Source: Rossellomorea aquimaris TF-12
Lineage (GTDB): Bacteria; Bacillota; Bacilli; Bacillales; Bacillaceae_B
Direction of reading: 5' to 3'
Length of the DNA: 64,000 bases
Assembly (NCBI RefSeq): GCF_001648555.1
Contig: NZ_LQXM01000021.1
Span: forward strand, 1 to 64,000
Positions 51,805 to 61,395 of the stretch are shown in pieces (within the stretch, counting starts at the first letter, position 1; the number at the start of each line of letters is the position of its first letter). The position numbers were made by a program, and so were the translations under genes. Under the pieces are notes generated by a model. The model was not told where the DNA came from. It did no database searches and was given only the letters and a program-made list of their open reading frames with translations.

Positions 51805-51837
51805 AAAAAGGAGAAGCCATATGGCTTCTCCTTTTTC
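51805..51837. terminator. bidirectional terminator between yppF and yppE
   Basis: AAAAAGGAGAAGCCAT followed directly by its complement ATGGCTTCTCCTTTTT, a perfect palindrome ending both convergent genes. Confidence 0.92.
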
Positions 51838-52188
51838 TTACTGGAGTTCATCCAGTTGTGTTTGAAGTACATAAGATACTGATTGGAAGTGACTAATAAA
51901 ACGATTATAGCTAGATTCAGGAAAGAAACAGTGAACTGATAACATTTCAATATTATCATAGGTGTTAATGACCTGAGGTAAATGCAGGTGCTTTGGTTTA
52001 TCTTCTCTTATCCATTCCATAGATAACTCTTTCCACTTATCGTTTGTTGCCTTCACCTTATCTGCAAAGGGTTTAACCTCAGTATAGAACTCCCCCTTCT
52101 CTCCAGTCGTTCTCCTATTTTTATATTCAATTATCATTTTTTCTGCATAACTCAAAAGCTCATTTGTTACAGGTATTAATTCTTTCAA
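51838..52188 (-). CDS. yppE: YppE family protein (DUF1798)
   Basis: 116-aa all-helical protein (ELIPVTNELLSYAEKMIIEYKNRR..., YDNIEMLSVHCFFPESSYNRFISHFQSVSYVLQTQLDEL), matching the four-helix YppE family of Bacillus. GGGGG lies upstream of the start. Unknown function. Confidence 0.86.
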   Translation of the reverse strand: MKELIPVTNELLSYAEKMIIEYKNRRTTGEKGEFYTEVKPFADKVKATNDKWKELSMEWIREDKPKHLHLPQVINTYDNIEMLSVHCFFPESSYNRFISHFQSVSYVLQTQLDELQ

Positions 52189-52366
52189 TTAAAGACCCCC
52201 TGGATAACTAATACTTTGCACAGTTGTTTCAATAGCAGCGTATGTTCAATTTAATCTGTAAATGGTACTGATAAGCTTTTATATGTAAAGGCAAGTAAAC
52301 GATTTGACCAGAATTACGTGGAAGAAGTTTCAGCTATACACGAGCTTTCCACATTTAGAAAACAAA

Positions 52367-52397
52367 ATAGAAAGTAGCATAATGCTACTTTCTATTA
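52367..52397 (-). terminator. terminator after yppD
   Basis: ATAGAAAGTAGCAT and ATGCTACTTTCTAT are perfect arms with almost no loop; T-rich flank on the minus strand. Confidence 0.75.
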
Positions 52398-52402
52398 TAA
52401 GT

Positions 52403-52657
52403 TTATGACGTCTTATAAGATAATTCAAGCTTCTGCATCATGAAGACATTTTCCTTTTCCCAATTATTATTTGTTGTGGACCCCACTTTCCTTTCAATCC
52501 CAGACATCTTTATGTCCAGCTTTTGCAACTGATTCTCTAACCTAGCACTTCCTTCTCGATCTTCTGCAGATACTCTGTCATATAGGCGTTGTTCCAATTG
52601 ATTAAGACTTTCTTCAATTTCAGCTAACTTCAACATGATATCTTGTTTTGGAAGCAT
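52403..52657 (-). CDS. yppD: YppD-like coiled-coil protein
   Basis: 84 aa from the ATG at 52657, which follows AGGAGGAAGGCAC. Continuous heptad-like helix (DIMLKLAEIEESLNQLEQRLYDRVSAEDREGSARLENQLQKLDIKMSGIERKV in part), then a short tail. Named from its location between yppC and yppE; B. subtilis YppD is of similar length. The gene assignment is by context only. Confidence 0.65.
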   Translation of the reverse strand: MLPKQDIMLKLAEIEESLNQLEQRLYDRVSAEDREGSARLENQLQKLDIKMSGIERKVGSTTNNNWEKENVFMMQKLELSYKTS

Positions 52658-52847
52658 GTGCCTTCCTCCTGGCATTTTAGATTTAGTTAAATTATTCTCT
52701 CTTTTTATGACCATTCCTTCCCCCGTGACAAAACTAGAAGGGATTCGTCAAAGAAAGTGCAAATAGGACATTTGACTGATTATGATTCGACATTGAGCAG
52801 TATAAATGATTCAAAAGAACAAATAATGTAAATGGAGGTGTTTTGAG

Positions 52848-52958
52848 ATGAAAAATCAAAAAAACAAACAAGGAAAAAAGCCTACGGAAAACACTGCAGA
52901 CACGAAAGCTGCTAAAGGAAACCCTAAATTAGAGGGTCCTAATCGTCCTGCTACGTGA
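52848..52958 (+). CDS. sspM: small acid-soluble spore protein M
   Basis: 36 aa, below normal gene-calling limits. ATG after AATGGAGGTGTTTTGAG. Lys/Gln/Asn-rich and ends KLEGPNRPAT, the counterpart of the (G)GPNRPST ending of B. subtilis SspM. It lies between yppD and yppC in the ypp cluster, divergent from yppD, convergent with yppC. Forespore expression is expected. Confidence 0.85.
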   Translation: MKNQKNKQGKKPTENTADTKAAKGNPKLEGPNRPAT

Positions 52959-52998
52959 TTCCCCTTTACAATATGTAAAGACCTATATGAGTTCGTTT

Positions 52999-53037
52999 AA
53001 AACTGCCCCACGCTGTATACAGCGTGGGGCAGTTTTA
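52999..53037. terminator. bidirectional terminator between sspM and yppC
   Basis: AAAACTGCCCCACGCTGTA with its exact complement makes a 19-bp GC-rich palindrome with A/T flanks. Confidence 0.95.
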
Positions 53038-53042
53038 ATTTT

Positions 53043-54056
53043 TCATTTTTTAAGAAAATGATAAAGTGACTTCTTTACTTTTACCATTCTCTTTAATTGT
53101 TTTTGCTTTTGCGAAAACCATTCAGTCAAATCTACTTCTTTAGGTAATAAGGGGTCTTCAAACCATTTAGGATTTATATTTACATGATTAGACCAATCCT
53201 CTATTTCTCTCCAATGATGAGAGACTTTTTTATAAGCTTTGTGTAGAGGCGGTGTCCTAGTTGAAAGCTTATTCTTACAATAACCTTCATAATCCGTTCT
53301 GGAACCTGTATGTTTGATAGTTGAGGAAAATTCAAGAAAGTCGTGAAAATACTTTGGATTAAATAATATGTTAAATAATATTTTCCCTAGTTCAATTCTG
53401 TTATCTACATGTCTAAAGCCATGAACACTGGCTCCAATTAACTCTCCATTCAAAGTTGGGAAAATAACGGAACAAAAATGGAAATGTTCTTCTAAATAAA
53501 ATAAAGAAGATCCAAAAATTCTTTTTTTATATACAGGATGCTCAATTACAGGATGTTGAATTAAGTTCTGTTCATTAATAATTAAGGCTTTCACCAATCT
53601 ACTTTCATCTCGTGTATCCCAATACATATTCCATTCATACTCCATAAAGCTCGAAACATGAAATTCCTTTAAAAGGTGAAACATTTTCTTATTATATTCC
53701 GTCGAATAATGATAGATAAGCAGTTGAGGAAATGCATCTTGAAATATGGACCAATTTGCTCTTTCATATGTCATAAACAAAAGATCTCTAGTTTTTAGAT
53801 TTATCAACTCAGGAAAAGTGGCTCCTTTTAGATCCGTCATATTCCACCCTGCATTTCTAGAAACCATTGAAGCTAAGTAAGCCCACTTCACTTCAGGATG
53901 AATAAAAAAAAATTTTTGATAAGCGATTGTTCTTGATATATTATCTTGATTATATAATTGTACGCATGATTGAATACACTTAATCCACTCAGCTTTAAGT
54001 TTATCTTCAGTTAAATGGGGTATAAAGCGATAAGTATTGTTGATTTGATCCACCAT
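53043..54056 (-). CDS. yppC: YppC family protein (DUF2515)
   Basis: 337 aa, comparable to B. subtilis YppC (about 320). No signal peptide. Rich in aromatic residues and His (YHYSTEYNKKMFHLLKEFHVSSFMEYEWNMYWDTRDESR). The DUF2515 character is inferred from gene position beside recU and the YQKFFFIHPEVKWAYLASMVSRNAGWNMTDLKG block. No catalytic motif recognised. Divergent from recU with a 110-bp promoter interval. Confidence 0.82.
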   Translation of the reverse strand: MVDQINNTYRFIPHLTEDKLKAEWIKCIQSCVQLYNQDNISRTIAYQKFFFIHPEVKWAYLASMVSRNAGWNMTDLKGATFPELINLKTRDLLFMTYERANWSIFQDAFPQLLIYHYSTEYNKKMFHLLKEFHVSSFMEYEWNMYWDTRDESRLVKALIINEQNLIQHPVIEHPVYKKRIFGSSLFYLEEHFHFCSVIFPTLNGELIGASVHGFRHVDNRIELGKILFNILFNPKYFHDFLEFSSTIKHTGSRTDYEGYCKNKLSTRTPPLHKAYKKVSHHWREIEDWSNHVNINPKWFEDPLLPKEVDLTEWFSQKQKQLKRMVKVKKSLYHFLKK

Positions 54057-54166
54057 TCTCCCCCTTTTCTCCTTTAGCCATATAATGGGGAGATTTGTAA
54101 TGATTTATTCACACAATTAGGAGTGGTTTCTGTTATGATATAGATTAGTCTGTGAGGTGAATTGCC

Positions 54167-54775
54167 ATGAAATTCCATTATCCAAATGGGAAGAAATATG
54201 TGGAAAGGAATGTACCCTCAAAAAAAATTTCGTCTCAATCGAAACAAGTATCATATAGTAATCGAGGTATGACATTAGAAGAAGACATCAATGAAACAAA
54301 TCAATATTATCTATCTTTTGATGTTGCTGTAATTCATAAAAAACCTACACCCGTCCAAATTGTAGACGTCCATTATCCAACTAGGAGTGCCGCTGTGATT
54401 AAAGAAGCATACTTTAAACAACCTTCTACAACGGACTATAACGGTGTGTATAAAGGACGTTATATCGACTTTGAAGCGAAGGAAACGAAAAATAAAACGT
54501 CATTCCCTCTTCAGAATTTTCATGAACATCAAATACAGCACATGGAAATGGTTTTTAAACAAGGTGGGATTACTTTTGTTATACTAAGATTTTCTCTTTC
54601 TGAAGAAATGTTTCTCCTTCCTTTTGAAGCATTAAAACATTTTTGGGACCGCATGAAAAATGGTGGAAGAAAATCAATGAAAAAGGAAGAAATTCAAGAA
54701 AAGGGTTCACCTGTTTCTTTAGGGCTTCACCCTAGAGTTGATTACTTAAAAGTAGTTCGTCAGATTTATTTTTAA
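54167..54775 (+). CDS. recU: Holliday junction resolvase RecU
   Basis: 202-aa resolvase that cleaves four-way DNA junctions and modulates RecA. Active-site D-E-x-K in [15 protein letters not shown], the [19 protein letters not shown]-terminal block and the YNGVYKGR motif are all visible. GAGGTG precedes the ATG by about 9 bases. As in B. subtilis it is co-directional with, and 100 bases upstream of, ponA. Confidence 0.96.
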   Translation: MKFHYPNGKKYVERNVPSKKISSQSKQVSYSNRGMTLEEDINETNQYYLSFDVAVIHKKPTPVQIVDVHYPTRSAAVIKEAYFKQPSTTDYNGVYKGRYIDFEAKETKNKTSFPLQNFHEHQIQHMEMVFKQGGITFVILRFSLSEEMFLLPFEALKHFWDRMKNGGRKSMKKEEIQEKGSPVSLGLHPRVDYLKVVRQIYF

Positions 54776-54875
54776 TTCCTACAATACTTTAACTATAATT
54801 TTTTTTGAGAAAAGTAGTATAATTTCTATCTTAGACAATACTAAAAAGACAGAAGATTGAAAGTGAGGAAATAAT

Positions 54876-57572
54876 ATGGCTGGTCAATATAAGTCAAGGG
54901 AAGAAAAGCGCCAAGCCCAACAGAAAGCTAGCACTAATAAGAGCAAAAAGGGCCATTTATTTAAACGTGTCATTATATCATTATTTATAATTGGAATTAT
55001 AGGGATGTTAGCAGGCGCTGGATTATTTGCTTTCTACGCATCAACCGCTCCAAAGCTAGATGAAAAACTATTAAAGGACCCAATCGCTTCGGAAATATAT
55101 GATATGAACGGTGAATTAATTACTACCGTTGGAAAAGAAAATAGAGAATATGCCAATTTTGATGATATTCCTCAAATCATGCAAGATGCCGTATTGGCCA
55201 CAGAGGACAATCGATTCTATAAGCATAACGGGATTGATCTCATTCGATTAGGTGGAGCAGTTATTGCAAACGTAACTCATGGATTTGGCTCTGAAGGGGC
55301 ATCTACCATAACACAACAGGTCATTAAGGGTTCTTTCCTCAGTCAGGATAAAACCTTAAAAAGAAAAGCTCAAGAAGCATGGTTAGCTCTAAAATTAGAG
55401 CAAGAATATACAAAAGAAGAAATTTTCGAAATGTATTTTAATAAAGTGTATATGTCTGATGGTATCCATGGGATGGCAACAGCTGCCGATTATTATTATG
55501 GAAAAGACATCAAAGATATTAAACTTCATGAAGCAGCCATGATTGCCGGTATGCCTCAGAGCCCGAATAATTATAATCCATTTGATTATCCGGAAAAAGC
55601 AGAAAAAAGACGAAACATCGTTTTATCACTAATGGTACAGCACGGAAAGATTTCGGAGAAAGAAAAAGAGCAAGCACAACAAGTTCCGATTGCAGAAGGA
55701 CTAGTATCGAAAGAACAACGTGAAAAAGAAAATGGAAATAAATATCCAGCATTCGTAGATGCAGTCCTAGATGAAGTTCAAAAGCTTGGAGATTATAATC
55801 TGTTTTCTGACGGTTTAAAAGTATATACAACGTTAGACACAAATGCTCAGAAGCGCGTGGAAGAAATTTTAGCTGGTGAAAACATTTCGTTTGCTTACCC
55901 AGAGAACGAAGAGCCTATGCAAGCTGGAATTACCCTCCTTGATACAAAAACAGGTGAAATTCGAGCGATCGGCGGCGGCCGCGAGCAAGACCCAAATGTA
56001 CAGCGTGGATTTAATTTTGCCATAGATAGCAAACGTCAGCCTGGGTCAACAATCAAACCATTGATTGATTATGGACCAGCAATCGAGTATTTAAAATGGT
56101 CAACTTATCACATCTTAGATGATGAGCCTTACAAATATTCAAATGGTGATGAAATTAATAACTACGATGGGAAGTTTAAAGGCCCTATCACAACAAGAGA
56201 AGCACTCTGGGATTCCCGTAATATCACAGCGTTAAAAGCGTTCCAAGAAGTGGGCCCTGAAAAAGCTGAAGAATTTGTAAATGGATTAGGATTAAAATTC
56301 GACCATTATTTTGAAGCTGCTTCAATTGGAGGGGTATCTCCTGGTGTAAACACCGTTCAAATGGCCGGAGCATACTCTGCCTTTGGTAATGAAGGGATTT
56401 ATACAAAGCCTCATACAGTTAAAAAAGTCGTCCTTCGCGACGGTGAAACCGAAATCAAGAATGATGTGAAACCTAAACCGGCTATGAAAGAATATACAGC
56501 CTACATGATTTCTGACATGCTGCAAAGCGTCATTGATCATCCTAGAGGAACTGGCGTTTACGCTAAAGTACCTGGTCTGCCTATGGCCGGTAAATCTGGA
56601 ACAACCAACTATTCTCAGAAAGATCGTGAAAAATATGGTATCCCTAAAGCAAATGCCCCTGACTCATGGTTTGTTGGCTATACAACTAATTATACTGCTG
56701 CAGTCTGGACAGGATACGATAAACAAACGAAATATAGCTTAACACCTACTGACCGAAGAATTTCACAATATATTGTCAGCGACTTAATGAGCTATGTTCA
56801 TGATGGAGTAGAAACACCTGACTTTAACAAGCCTGGAAGTGTAGTTGAGTCTAAGGTTGAATTAGGAAGTAACCCAGCAAGATTACCAAGCGACTATACT
56901 CCTGACGACCGTATCATCACTGAACTGTTCGTAAAAGGAACTGAACCATCCAAGGTCTCAGATGAGTTCGATAAAATCGATGCACCAAAGAACCTTAAAG
57001 GTAAATTCAACAAAAAAGATAAAACCATCACTTTAACATGGGATTACGATAAGAAAAAAGAAGACGAAAATCTTGAATTTGAAGTGGCGGTTTCAATCAA
57101 TGGCGAAAGCAAGCAAGTCCTCACTACTACTAAGGAAAGAGGATTGAATGTAGAAAATATAACTTCTGAAGGAACATTTACATTCCAAGTAGTCGCGGTT
57201 ACGGATAATCAACGAAGTGATCCCGCAACAGTTGATGTGAAAGTAAAAACAAAGGATAAAGAAAAAAAGGAAAAAGATAAAGAAAACGAAGGCAACAATG
57301 GAAACGGCAATGGTAATGAAGAAGACAATTCAAACGATGAAGAAGGTTCTGACAACGGTACAGATGACAGCTCCGATACTGGTGATGGAACTGGAACCGG
57401 AGATGGTACTGGGGACGGTACTGGAACTGGAACCGGAGATGGTACTGGGGATGGCTCTGGTACCGGAGACGGTACTGGAACTGGCACTGGAACCGAAACT
57501 GAAGGTAGCACCAGCAATGGAGGTTCTACCTCATCCTCTCAGAGTTCATCTAGTAGCACTACAAATCAGTAA
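54876..57572 (+). CDS. ponA: class A penicillin-binding protein PBP1 (PonA) with FN3 domain and Gly/Thr/Asp repeat tail
   Basis: 898-aa bifunctional peptidoglycan synthase. Short cytoplasmic tail, one membrane anchor (about 27-50: RVIISLFIIGIIGMLAGAGLFAFYA). Glycosyltransferase GT51 domain (about 75-260) has catalytic Glu in ATEDNRFYKHNGID and GASTITQQ. Transpeptidase domain (about 340-640) has SxxK in GSTIKPL (about 390), SRN (about 447) and KSGTT (about 571). A fibronectin type III-like domain (about 700-790) follows, then a Lys/Glu linker and the low-complexity GTGDGTG tail. Client of GpsB. RBS GTGAGG. Confidence 0.95.
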   Translation: MAGQYKSREEKRQAQQKASTNKSKKGHLFKRVIISLFIIGIIGMLAGAGLFAFYASTAPKLDEKLLKDPIASEIYDMNGELITTVGKENREYANFDDIPQIMQDAVLATEDNRFYKHNGIDLIRLGGAVIANVTHGFGSEGASTITQQVIKGSFLSQDKTLKRKAQEAWLALKLEQEYTKEEIFEMYFNKVYMSDGIHGMATAADYYYGKDIKDIKLHEAAMIAGMPQSPNNYNPFDYPEKAEKRRNIVLSLMVQHGKISEKEKEQAQQVPIAEGLVSKEQREKENGNKYPAFVDAVLDEVQKLGDYNLFSDGLKVYTTLDTNAQKRVEEILAGENISFAYPENEEPMQAGITLLDTKTGEIRAIGGGREQDPNVQRGFNFAIDSKRQPGSTIKPLIDYGPAIEYLKWSTYHILDDEPYKYSNGDEINNYDGKFKGPITTREALWDSRNITALKAFQEVGPEKAEEFVNGLGLKFDHYFEAASIGGVSPGVNTVQMAGAYSAFGNEGIYTKPHTVKKVVLRDGETEIKNDVKPKPAMKEYTAYMISDMLQSVIDHPRGTGVYAKVPGLPMAGKSGTTNYSQKDREKYGIPKANAPDSWFVGYTTNYTAAVWTGYDKQTKYSLTPTDRRISQYIVSDLMSYVHDGVETPDFNKPGSVVESKVELGSNPARLPSDYTPDDRIITELFVKGTEPSKVSDEFDKIDAPKNLKGKFNKKDKTITLTWDYDKKKEDENLEFEVAVSINGESKQVLTTTKERGLNVENITSEGTFTFQVVAVTDNQRSDPATVDVKVKTKDKEKKEKDKENEGNNGNGNGNEEDNSNDEEGSDNGTDDSSDTGDGTGTGDGTGDGTGTGTGDGTGDGSGTGDGTGTGTGTETEGSTSNGGSTSSSQSSSSSTTNQ
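57388..57500 (+). repeat. in-gene tandem repeats encoding the PonA tail
   Basis: GGAACTGGAACCGGAGATGG recurs at 57387 and 57423, a 36-bp period, flanked by degenerate GGNACTGG units. It encodes an alternating Gly/Thr/Asp stretch, so the copy number is expected to vary between strains. Confidence 0.85.
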
Positions 57573-57577
57573 TAAAC

Positions 57578-57616
57578 AAAAGGCAACAAGGGAATTTTTC
57601 CTTGTTGCCTTTTTCC
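57578..57616 (+). terminator. terminator after ponA
   Basis: AAAAGGCAACAAGG and CCTTGTTGCCTTTT around an 8-base loop, followed by T's, 6 bases beyond the ponA stop. Confidence 0.92.
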
Positions 57617-57693
57617 ATTTAGGCTGTTTATCATTCAGTTTTTTAACATATTTCTTTTAAGATTTTTTAAAATTAATACATAAGATTCTTACA

Positions 57694-58227
57694 TTAAAAC
57701 GAATTCTTTCTTAATGATTTCTCTAACGAAATACATTTTGCAAATTGCTTATGGTGTTCTCCAAACAATTGAGAGAGTTGAATATAAGAATGATATAAAC
57801 GAATATTTTCCCTAACAAATAATAACCTGTCTTTTACGTTAACTGGTTTAATAGGCAGGTTCTCTAGTTCACCTATCCAATTATGTAATTTCACCGGCTT
57901 AGCGTTACTCCAAAACAACAACATATAATACAGGGCAATGCCTTTTTTCATTACAATTTCTACTTTACTGGAGCGTTCCTTTAGTAACGTAGCAAGCTCT
58001 CCCTCTACTTCTCTCCACATACATAGAATAGCACTTACTGCATGTTCAATATCATTCCATGGCGCATAAGGAAGGCTTTCTCCGTTGTAATATTGAATTT
58101 CATAATCGAAATATGGGTATTCCCATTGAAAATCTCTTTCTGGACTGCTTCTTAAAGTAACTTTCTTTTCCGCAAAGAAATAAGCATCAAAGATTTCTTC
58201 TGGAACCTCAATGGATATTCCACTCAT
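57694..58227 (-). CDS. ypoC: YpoC-like protein
   Basis: 177 aa, helical and acidic (IPEEIFDAYFFAEKKVTLRSSPERDFQWEYPYFDYEIQYYNGES). No catalytic motif recognised. Its ATG overlaps the nth stop by 4 bases, the same nth-ypoC arrangement as in B. subtilis, so the two are coupled. It converges with ponA. The operon implies a link to base excision repair or DnaD-dependent replication, but no direct evidence is visible. Confidence 0.83.
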   Translation of the reverse strand: MSGISIEVPEEIFDAYFFAEKKVTLRSSPERDFQWEYPYFDYEIQYYNGESLPYAPWNDIEHAVSAILCMWREVEGELATLLKERSSKVEIVMKKGIALYYMLLFWSNAKPVKLHNWIGELENLPIKPVNVKDRLLFVRENIRLYHSYIQLSQLFGEHHKQFAKCISLEKSLRKNSF

Positions 58228-58880
58228 ATTTTTTCCTTCTTTTTCATTCTCTTCTGGCCCTCACGACATAAATCTAATAAAGGACACCGATCACATTGTG
58301 GAGACTGTGCCTTGCAATGATATCTTCCAAAGAAAATCAATCGATGGTGGGTTTCGGACCATTCTTCTTTAGGAATTTTTTTCATTAGGGTTTTCTCGAC
58401 CTCTAACACACTATCCTTCCACTTACAGATACCCAGCCTTTTACTTACTCTTTCTACATGTGTGTCAACAGCAAGAGCTGGCACTCCAAATGCGACAGAA
58501 ACCACTACATTTGCGGTTTTCCTGCCAACTCCAGGTAACTTTACTAAATCTTCATGACTTTGTGGTACTGTTCCACCATGCTCCATTAATATCATTTCAC
58601 TAAGCCTACGAATATTTTTTGCCTTATTTCGATATAAACCAATTGAGCGAATATCCTGTTGGAGTTCTTCTAATGTGACATTTAGATAGTCTTCAGGCTT
58701 CTTATATTTTTCGAATAAACTCTTTGTTACTTTATTCACTAATGCATCTGTACATTGAGCTGATAAAAGAACGGCTATTACTAGCTCAAAGGGATTTTCA
58801 TGCCGTAGTTCACAGTGTGCATTAGGAAACATCTTTCTCATTTCATCTAAACAAATGTCAATTTGTTTTCTATTTAACAT
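58224..58880 (-). CDS. nth: endonuclease III (DNA glycosylase/AP lyase)
   Basis: 218 aa from the ATG at 58880: GAGGG is six bases upstream, whereas the ATG one codon earlier (58883) is too close. Helix-hairpin-helix LPGVGRKTANVVVSVA with catalytic Lys121, catalytic Asp139 in AVDTHVERVSKRLG, and the C-terminal [4Fe-4S] ligands C-x6-C-x2-C-x5-C in CKAQSPQCDRCPLLDLC. Removes oxidised pyrimidines. Transcribed after dnaD and coupled to ypoC. Confidence 0.97.
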   Translation of the reverse strand: MLNRKQIDICLDEMRKMFPNAHCELRHENPFELVIAVLLSAQCTDALVNKVTKSLFEKYKKPEDYLNVTLEELQQDIRSIGLYRNKAKNIRRLSEMILMEHGGTVPQSHEDLVKLPGVGRKTANVVVSVAFGVPALAVDTHVERVSKRLGICKWKDSVLEVEKTLMKKIPKEEWSETHHRLIFFGRYHCKAQSPQCDRCPLLDLCREGQKRMKKKEKI

Positions 58881-58975
58881 CATTTACCCTCTTCTCTTAA
58901 CTCTTCTACTACTATTTTAAAAAGAATGAAGACATCAATCAACTTTTATAGATTAATCTCCATGATTCTTTTAAT

Positions 58976-59100
58976 AATCGAGCCCGTTTTGTTAAAAAAC
59001 GAGCCGGAAAATGCTAAAATCGGTCCGATTTCATGGGAGTCAATCCGAATTGAAGGTGCATCAATCCAATCCAAAACTGTAAAGAATCGAGCTGTTTTAC
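58976..59100. repeat. short-period degenerate array (~21 bp)
   Basis: Octamers TCGAGCCC, ACGAGCCG, TCGGTCCG, TCAATCCG, TCAATCCA and TCGAGCTG start at 58978, 58999, 59020, 59040, 59061 and 59087 (spacings 21, 21, 20, 21, 26). The interval is between dnaD's stop side and nth's start (332-bp gap); besides this array it holds only the dnaD terminator. Confidence 0.75.
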
Positions 59101-59163
59101 ATTAATAACCAATTACACACAAAAGAAGAATCTACCTAAAAACAGCAATTCCAAGAACAAAAT

Positions 59164-59201
59164 AAAAAGACTAACCCAATAACATTTTGGGTCAGTCCCT
59201 C
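59164..59201 (-). terminator. terminator after dnaD
   Basis: GACTGACCCAA and TTGGGTTAGTC form an 11-bp stem followed by TTTTTATTTT on the minus strand. Confidence 0.9.
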
Positions 59202-59212
59202 TAGTTCTTGAT

Positions 59213-59920
59213 TTATTGTTCGAGCCAATTGTAGAAAGGAACCGATTTTCTTTTGTTCTGATTATCATCGTTAGAAGGTGCAGTTTTTTGATGAGGACGA
59301 AAGCGCTGACTTTGATTACGGGCGTCTTCTATCGTTTTTACACCATTTTTCTTCCATTCAAATAAGATACGGTCAATATACCTGAAGTTCAACTTACCTG
59401 ATATAACAGCCTCTCTCAATGCCGCTTTAATAATGATAGCATTATGCTCGTCTTGATCCAGCCACATCGATAGTGTCTCACATTCTAATGGTGAAAGAGG
59501 ACGACCAAATTCCTGTTCAAACGTGGTATAGATATCTTTTTCCTCTTCCATTGCTTTTTGTGTTTGCTTCACCTTAGAATCTTGAATAACAAAATCTGCA
59601 AGCTTTTCCCAAAGTGGACTAATAGAGTACTTCTCAAACAATATACCATCAGACGATGATCCTTCATCAATCGATAGAAACTGTTGTTGCATTAATTTCC
59701 TTAATATAGATGAACAAACCTCCGTTGATATACTCATATTTTCTGATAGTTCTTCTGGAGTCGGAAAATAATTACCTTTTTCTAAATGACCATATATTTG
59801 AAGAAGTAAAACAAACTCTGATTCATTTAATCCTAATGTATTGTAATTTGATAATAATAATTGTGGAATACTTACTGTTCCTTCCTGAATCCAGGAAGCC
59901 ATTAAACGTTTATAATCCAT
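59213..59920 (-). CDS. dnaD: DNA replication initiation/remodelling protein DnaD
   Basis: 235 aa (B. subtilis DnaD 232). Winged-helix N-terminal domain DDBH1 (about 1-98: QLLLSNYNTLGLNESEFVLLLQI...YFPTPEELSENMSIS), then the DDBH2 domain (about 120-205) ending with the YxxxIL-type motif FRYIDRILFEWKKNGVKT needed for ssDNA binding. Recruits DnaB and the DnaC helicase during initiation and primosome restart. Its strong terminator separates it from nth, which then needs its own promoter in the 330-bp gap. Confidence 0.96.
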   Translation of the reverse strand: MDYKRLMASWIQEGTVSIPQLLLSNYNTLGLNESEFVLLLQIYGHLEKGNYFPTPEELSENMSISTEVCSSILRKLMQQQFLSIDEGSSSDGILFEKYSISPLWEKLADFVIQDSKVKQTQKAMEEEKDIYTTFEQEFGRPLSPLECETLSMWLDQDEHNAIIIKAALREAVISGKLNFRYIDRILFEWKKNGVKTIEDARNQSQRFRPHQKTAPSNDDNQNKRKSVPFYNWLEQ

Positions 59921-60049
59921 ATTCTGTACACCTCGCCTTCTAGTATATCATGCTTATGTATATGTGGACATGGTAATGTATTAGAAGAATAAGGAACAAG
60001 AAAAGGCACAAAGTCTTCTAGTGGTTTGAGATGAACCTTGTAAATAAAA

Positions 60050-60100
60050 GAAAGGGCTGACGAAAATGCTGTAAAAGCAAGTTCGTCAGCTCCTTTTTCT
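60050..60100. terminator. terminator after asnS
   Basis: GCTGACGAA and TTCGTCAGC arms around an 17-base loop, with CCTTTCTTTTATT on the minus strand. Confidence 0.82.
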
Positions 60101-60102
60101 TT

Positions 60103-61395
60103 TTAAGGGTATAAGCGATTAAGCAGACGTGGGAAAGGAATCGTTTCCCTAACGTGTTCTACTCCACTAATCCAGGCAACAGTTCTTTCTAAGCCTAGGC
60201 CAAATCCTGAATGAGGAACAGATCCATATTCTCTTAATTCTAAATACCATTTATATGCATCAGTAGCAAGTTCATGCTCTTCTATACGTTTTTTCATTAG
60301 TTCAGCGTCATGTATACGCTCAGAACCACCAATAATCTCTCCATACCCTTCAGGTGCAATTAAATCTGCACAAAGGACAACATCATCACGATCAGGGTCA
60401 GGCTGCATATAGAACGGTTTCAGAGACGTTGGATAATGAGTGATAAACACTGGCTTATCATAGCTTTCGGCTATCGCTGTTTCATGTGGTGCTCCGAAAT
60501 CATCTCCCCACTCAATATCTTCAAACCCTTTTTCATGTAATAATTTAATGGCTTCATCGTACGTAATACGTGGGAAAGGTGCTTTCATTTGTTCTAACTT
60601 CGAAGTATCTCTTTCTAAACGTTCCAATTCAAGCTTACAATTTTCTAAAACGGCTTGAATAATGTAAGAAACATATTGCTCTTGAACCTCTAAATTATCT
60701 TTGAAATCATAGAAAGCCATCTCAGGCTCAATCATCCAAAATTCAATTAAATGACGACGAGTTTTTGACTTCTCTGCTCTGAAGGTTGGACCAAAAGAAA
60801 ATACCTTTCCTAGTGCCATTGCTGCTGCTTCCATATAAAGTTGTCCACTTTGTGAAAGATAAGCATCCTCTTCAAAATACTTAGTAGCAAATAGCTCGGT
60901 AGTTCCTTCTGGCGCACTTCCTGTTAGGATTGGTGGATCTACCTTTACAAAGCCTTCTTGATTAAAAAATTCATATGTTGCACGAATAATTTCATTTCGA
61001 ATTTTCATCACTGCATGCTGCTTACGAGAACGAAGCCATAGATGACGATGGTCCATAAGGAACTCTGTACCATGCTCTTTTGGTGTGATTGGATAGTCTA
61101 CTGCTTCGTGAATGACTTCAATGCTTTTCACTTGTAGTTCGTATCCAAATGGTGAACGAGAATCCTCTGACACTACTCCTGTTACATATAAAGAAGTTTC
61201 TTGAGTTAGTGATTTAGCTTTTTGAAACATTTCTTCTTCTACTTCACTTTTCACCACGACACCTTGAATAAATCCGGTACCATCACGAAGTTGAAGAAAA
61301 GCAATTTTTCCACTTGAACGTTTATTAGCAAGCCAAGCACCCATGGTTACTTCCTGGCCAACAAATTTACTTACTTGAGATATAGTCGTTTTCAT
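60103..61395 (-). CDS. asnS: asparaginyl-tRNA synthetase
   Basis: 430 aa, exactly the Bacillus length. N-terminal OB anticodon-binding domain ([33 protein letters not shown]), then class II catalytic core: motif 2 [21 protein letters not shown] and motif 3 [12 protein letters not shown]. Charges tRNA-Asn. No T-box leader signature was seen in the 157-bp upstream interval, which instead contains the aspB terminator. Confidence 0.97.
   Translation of the reverse strand: MKTTISQVSKFVGQEVTMGAWLANKRSSGKIAFLQLRDGTGFIQGVVVKSEVEEEMFQKAKSLTQETSLYVTGVVSEDSRSPFGYELQVKSIEVIHEAVDYPITPKEHGTEFLMDHRHLWLRSRKQHAVMKIRNEIIRATYEFFNQEGFVKVDPPILTGSAPEGTTELFATKYFEEDAYLSQSGQLYMEAAAMALGKVFSFGPTFRAEKSKTRRHLIEFWMIEPEMAFYDFKDNLEVQEQYVSYIIQAVLENCKLELERLERDTSKLEQMKAPFPRITYDEAIKLLHEKGFEDIEWGDDFGAPHETAIAESYDKPVFITHYPTSLKPFYMQPDPDRDDVVLCADLIAPEGYGEIIGGSERIHDAELMKKRIEEHELATDAYKWYLELREYGSVPHSGFGLGLERTVAWISGVEHVRETIPFPRLLNRLYP

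Noticed and set aside
55519..56742. Several 60-110 codon frames on both strands within ponA
   Set aside because: Shadows of the ponA coding sequence.
57209..57660. Val/Pro-rich minus-strand frame and an overlapping plus-strand frame at the end of ponA
   Set aside because: Both are mirror or shifted readings of the Gly/Thr/Asp repeat in the PonA tail.
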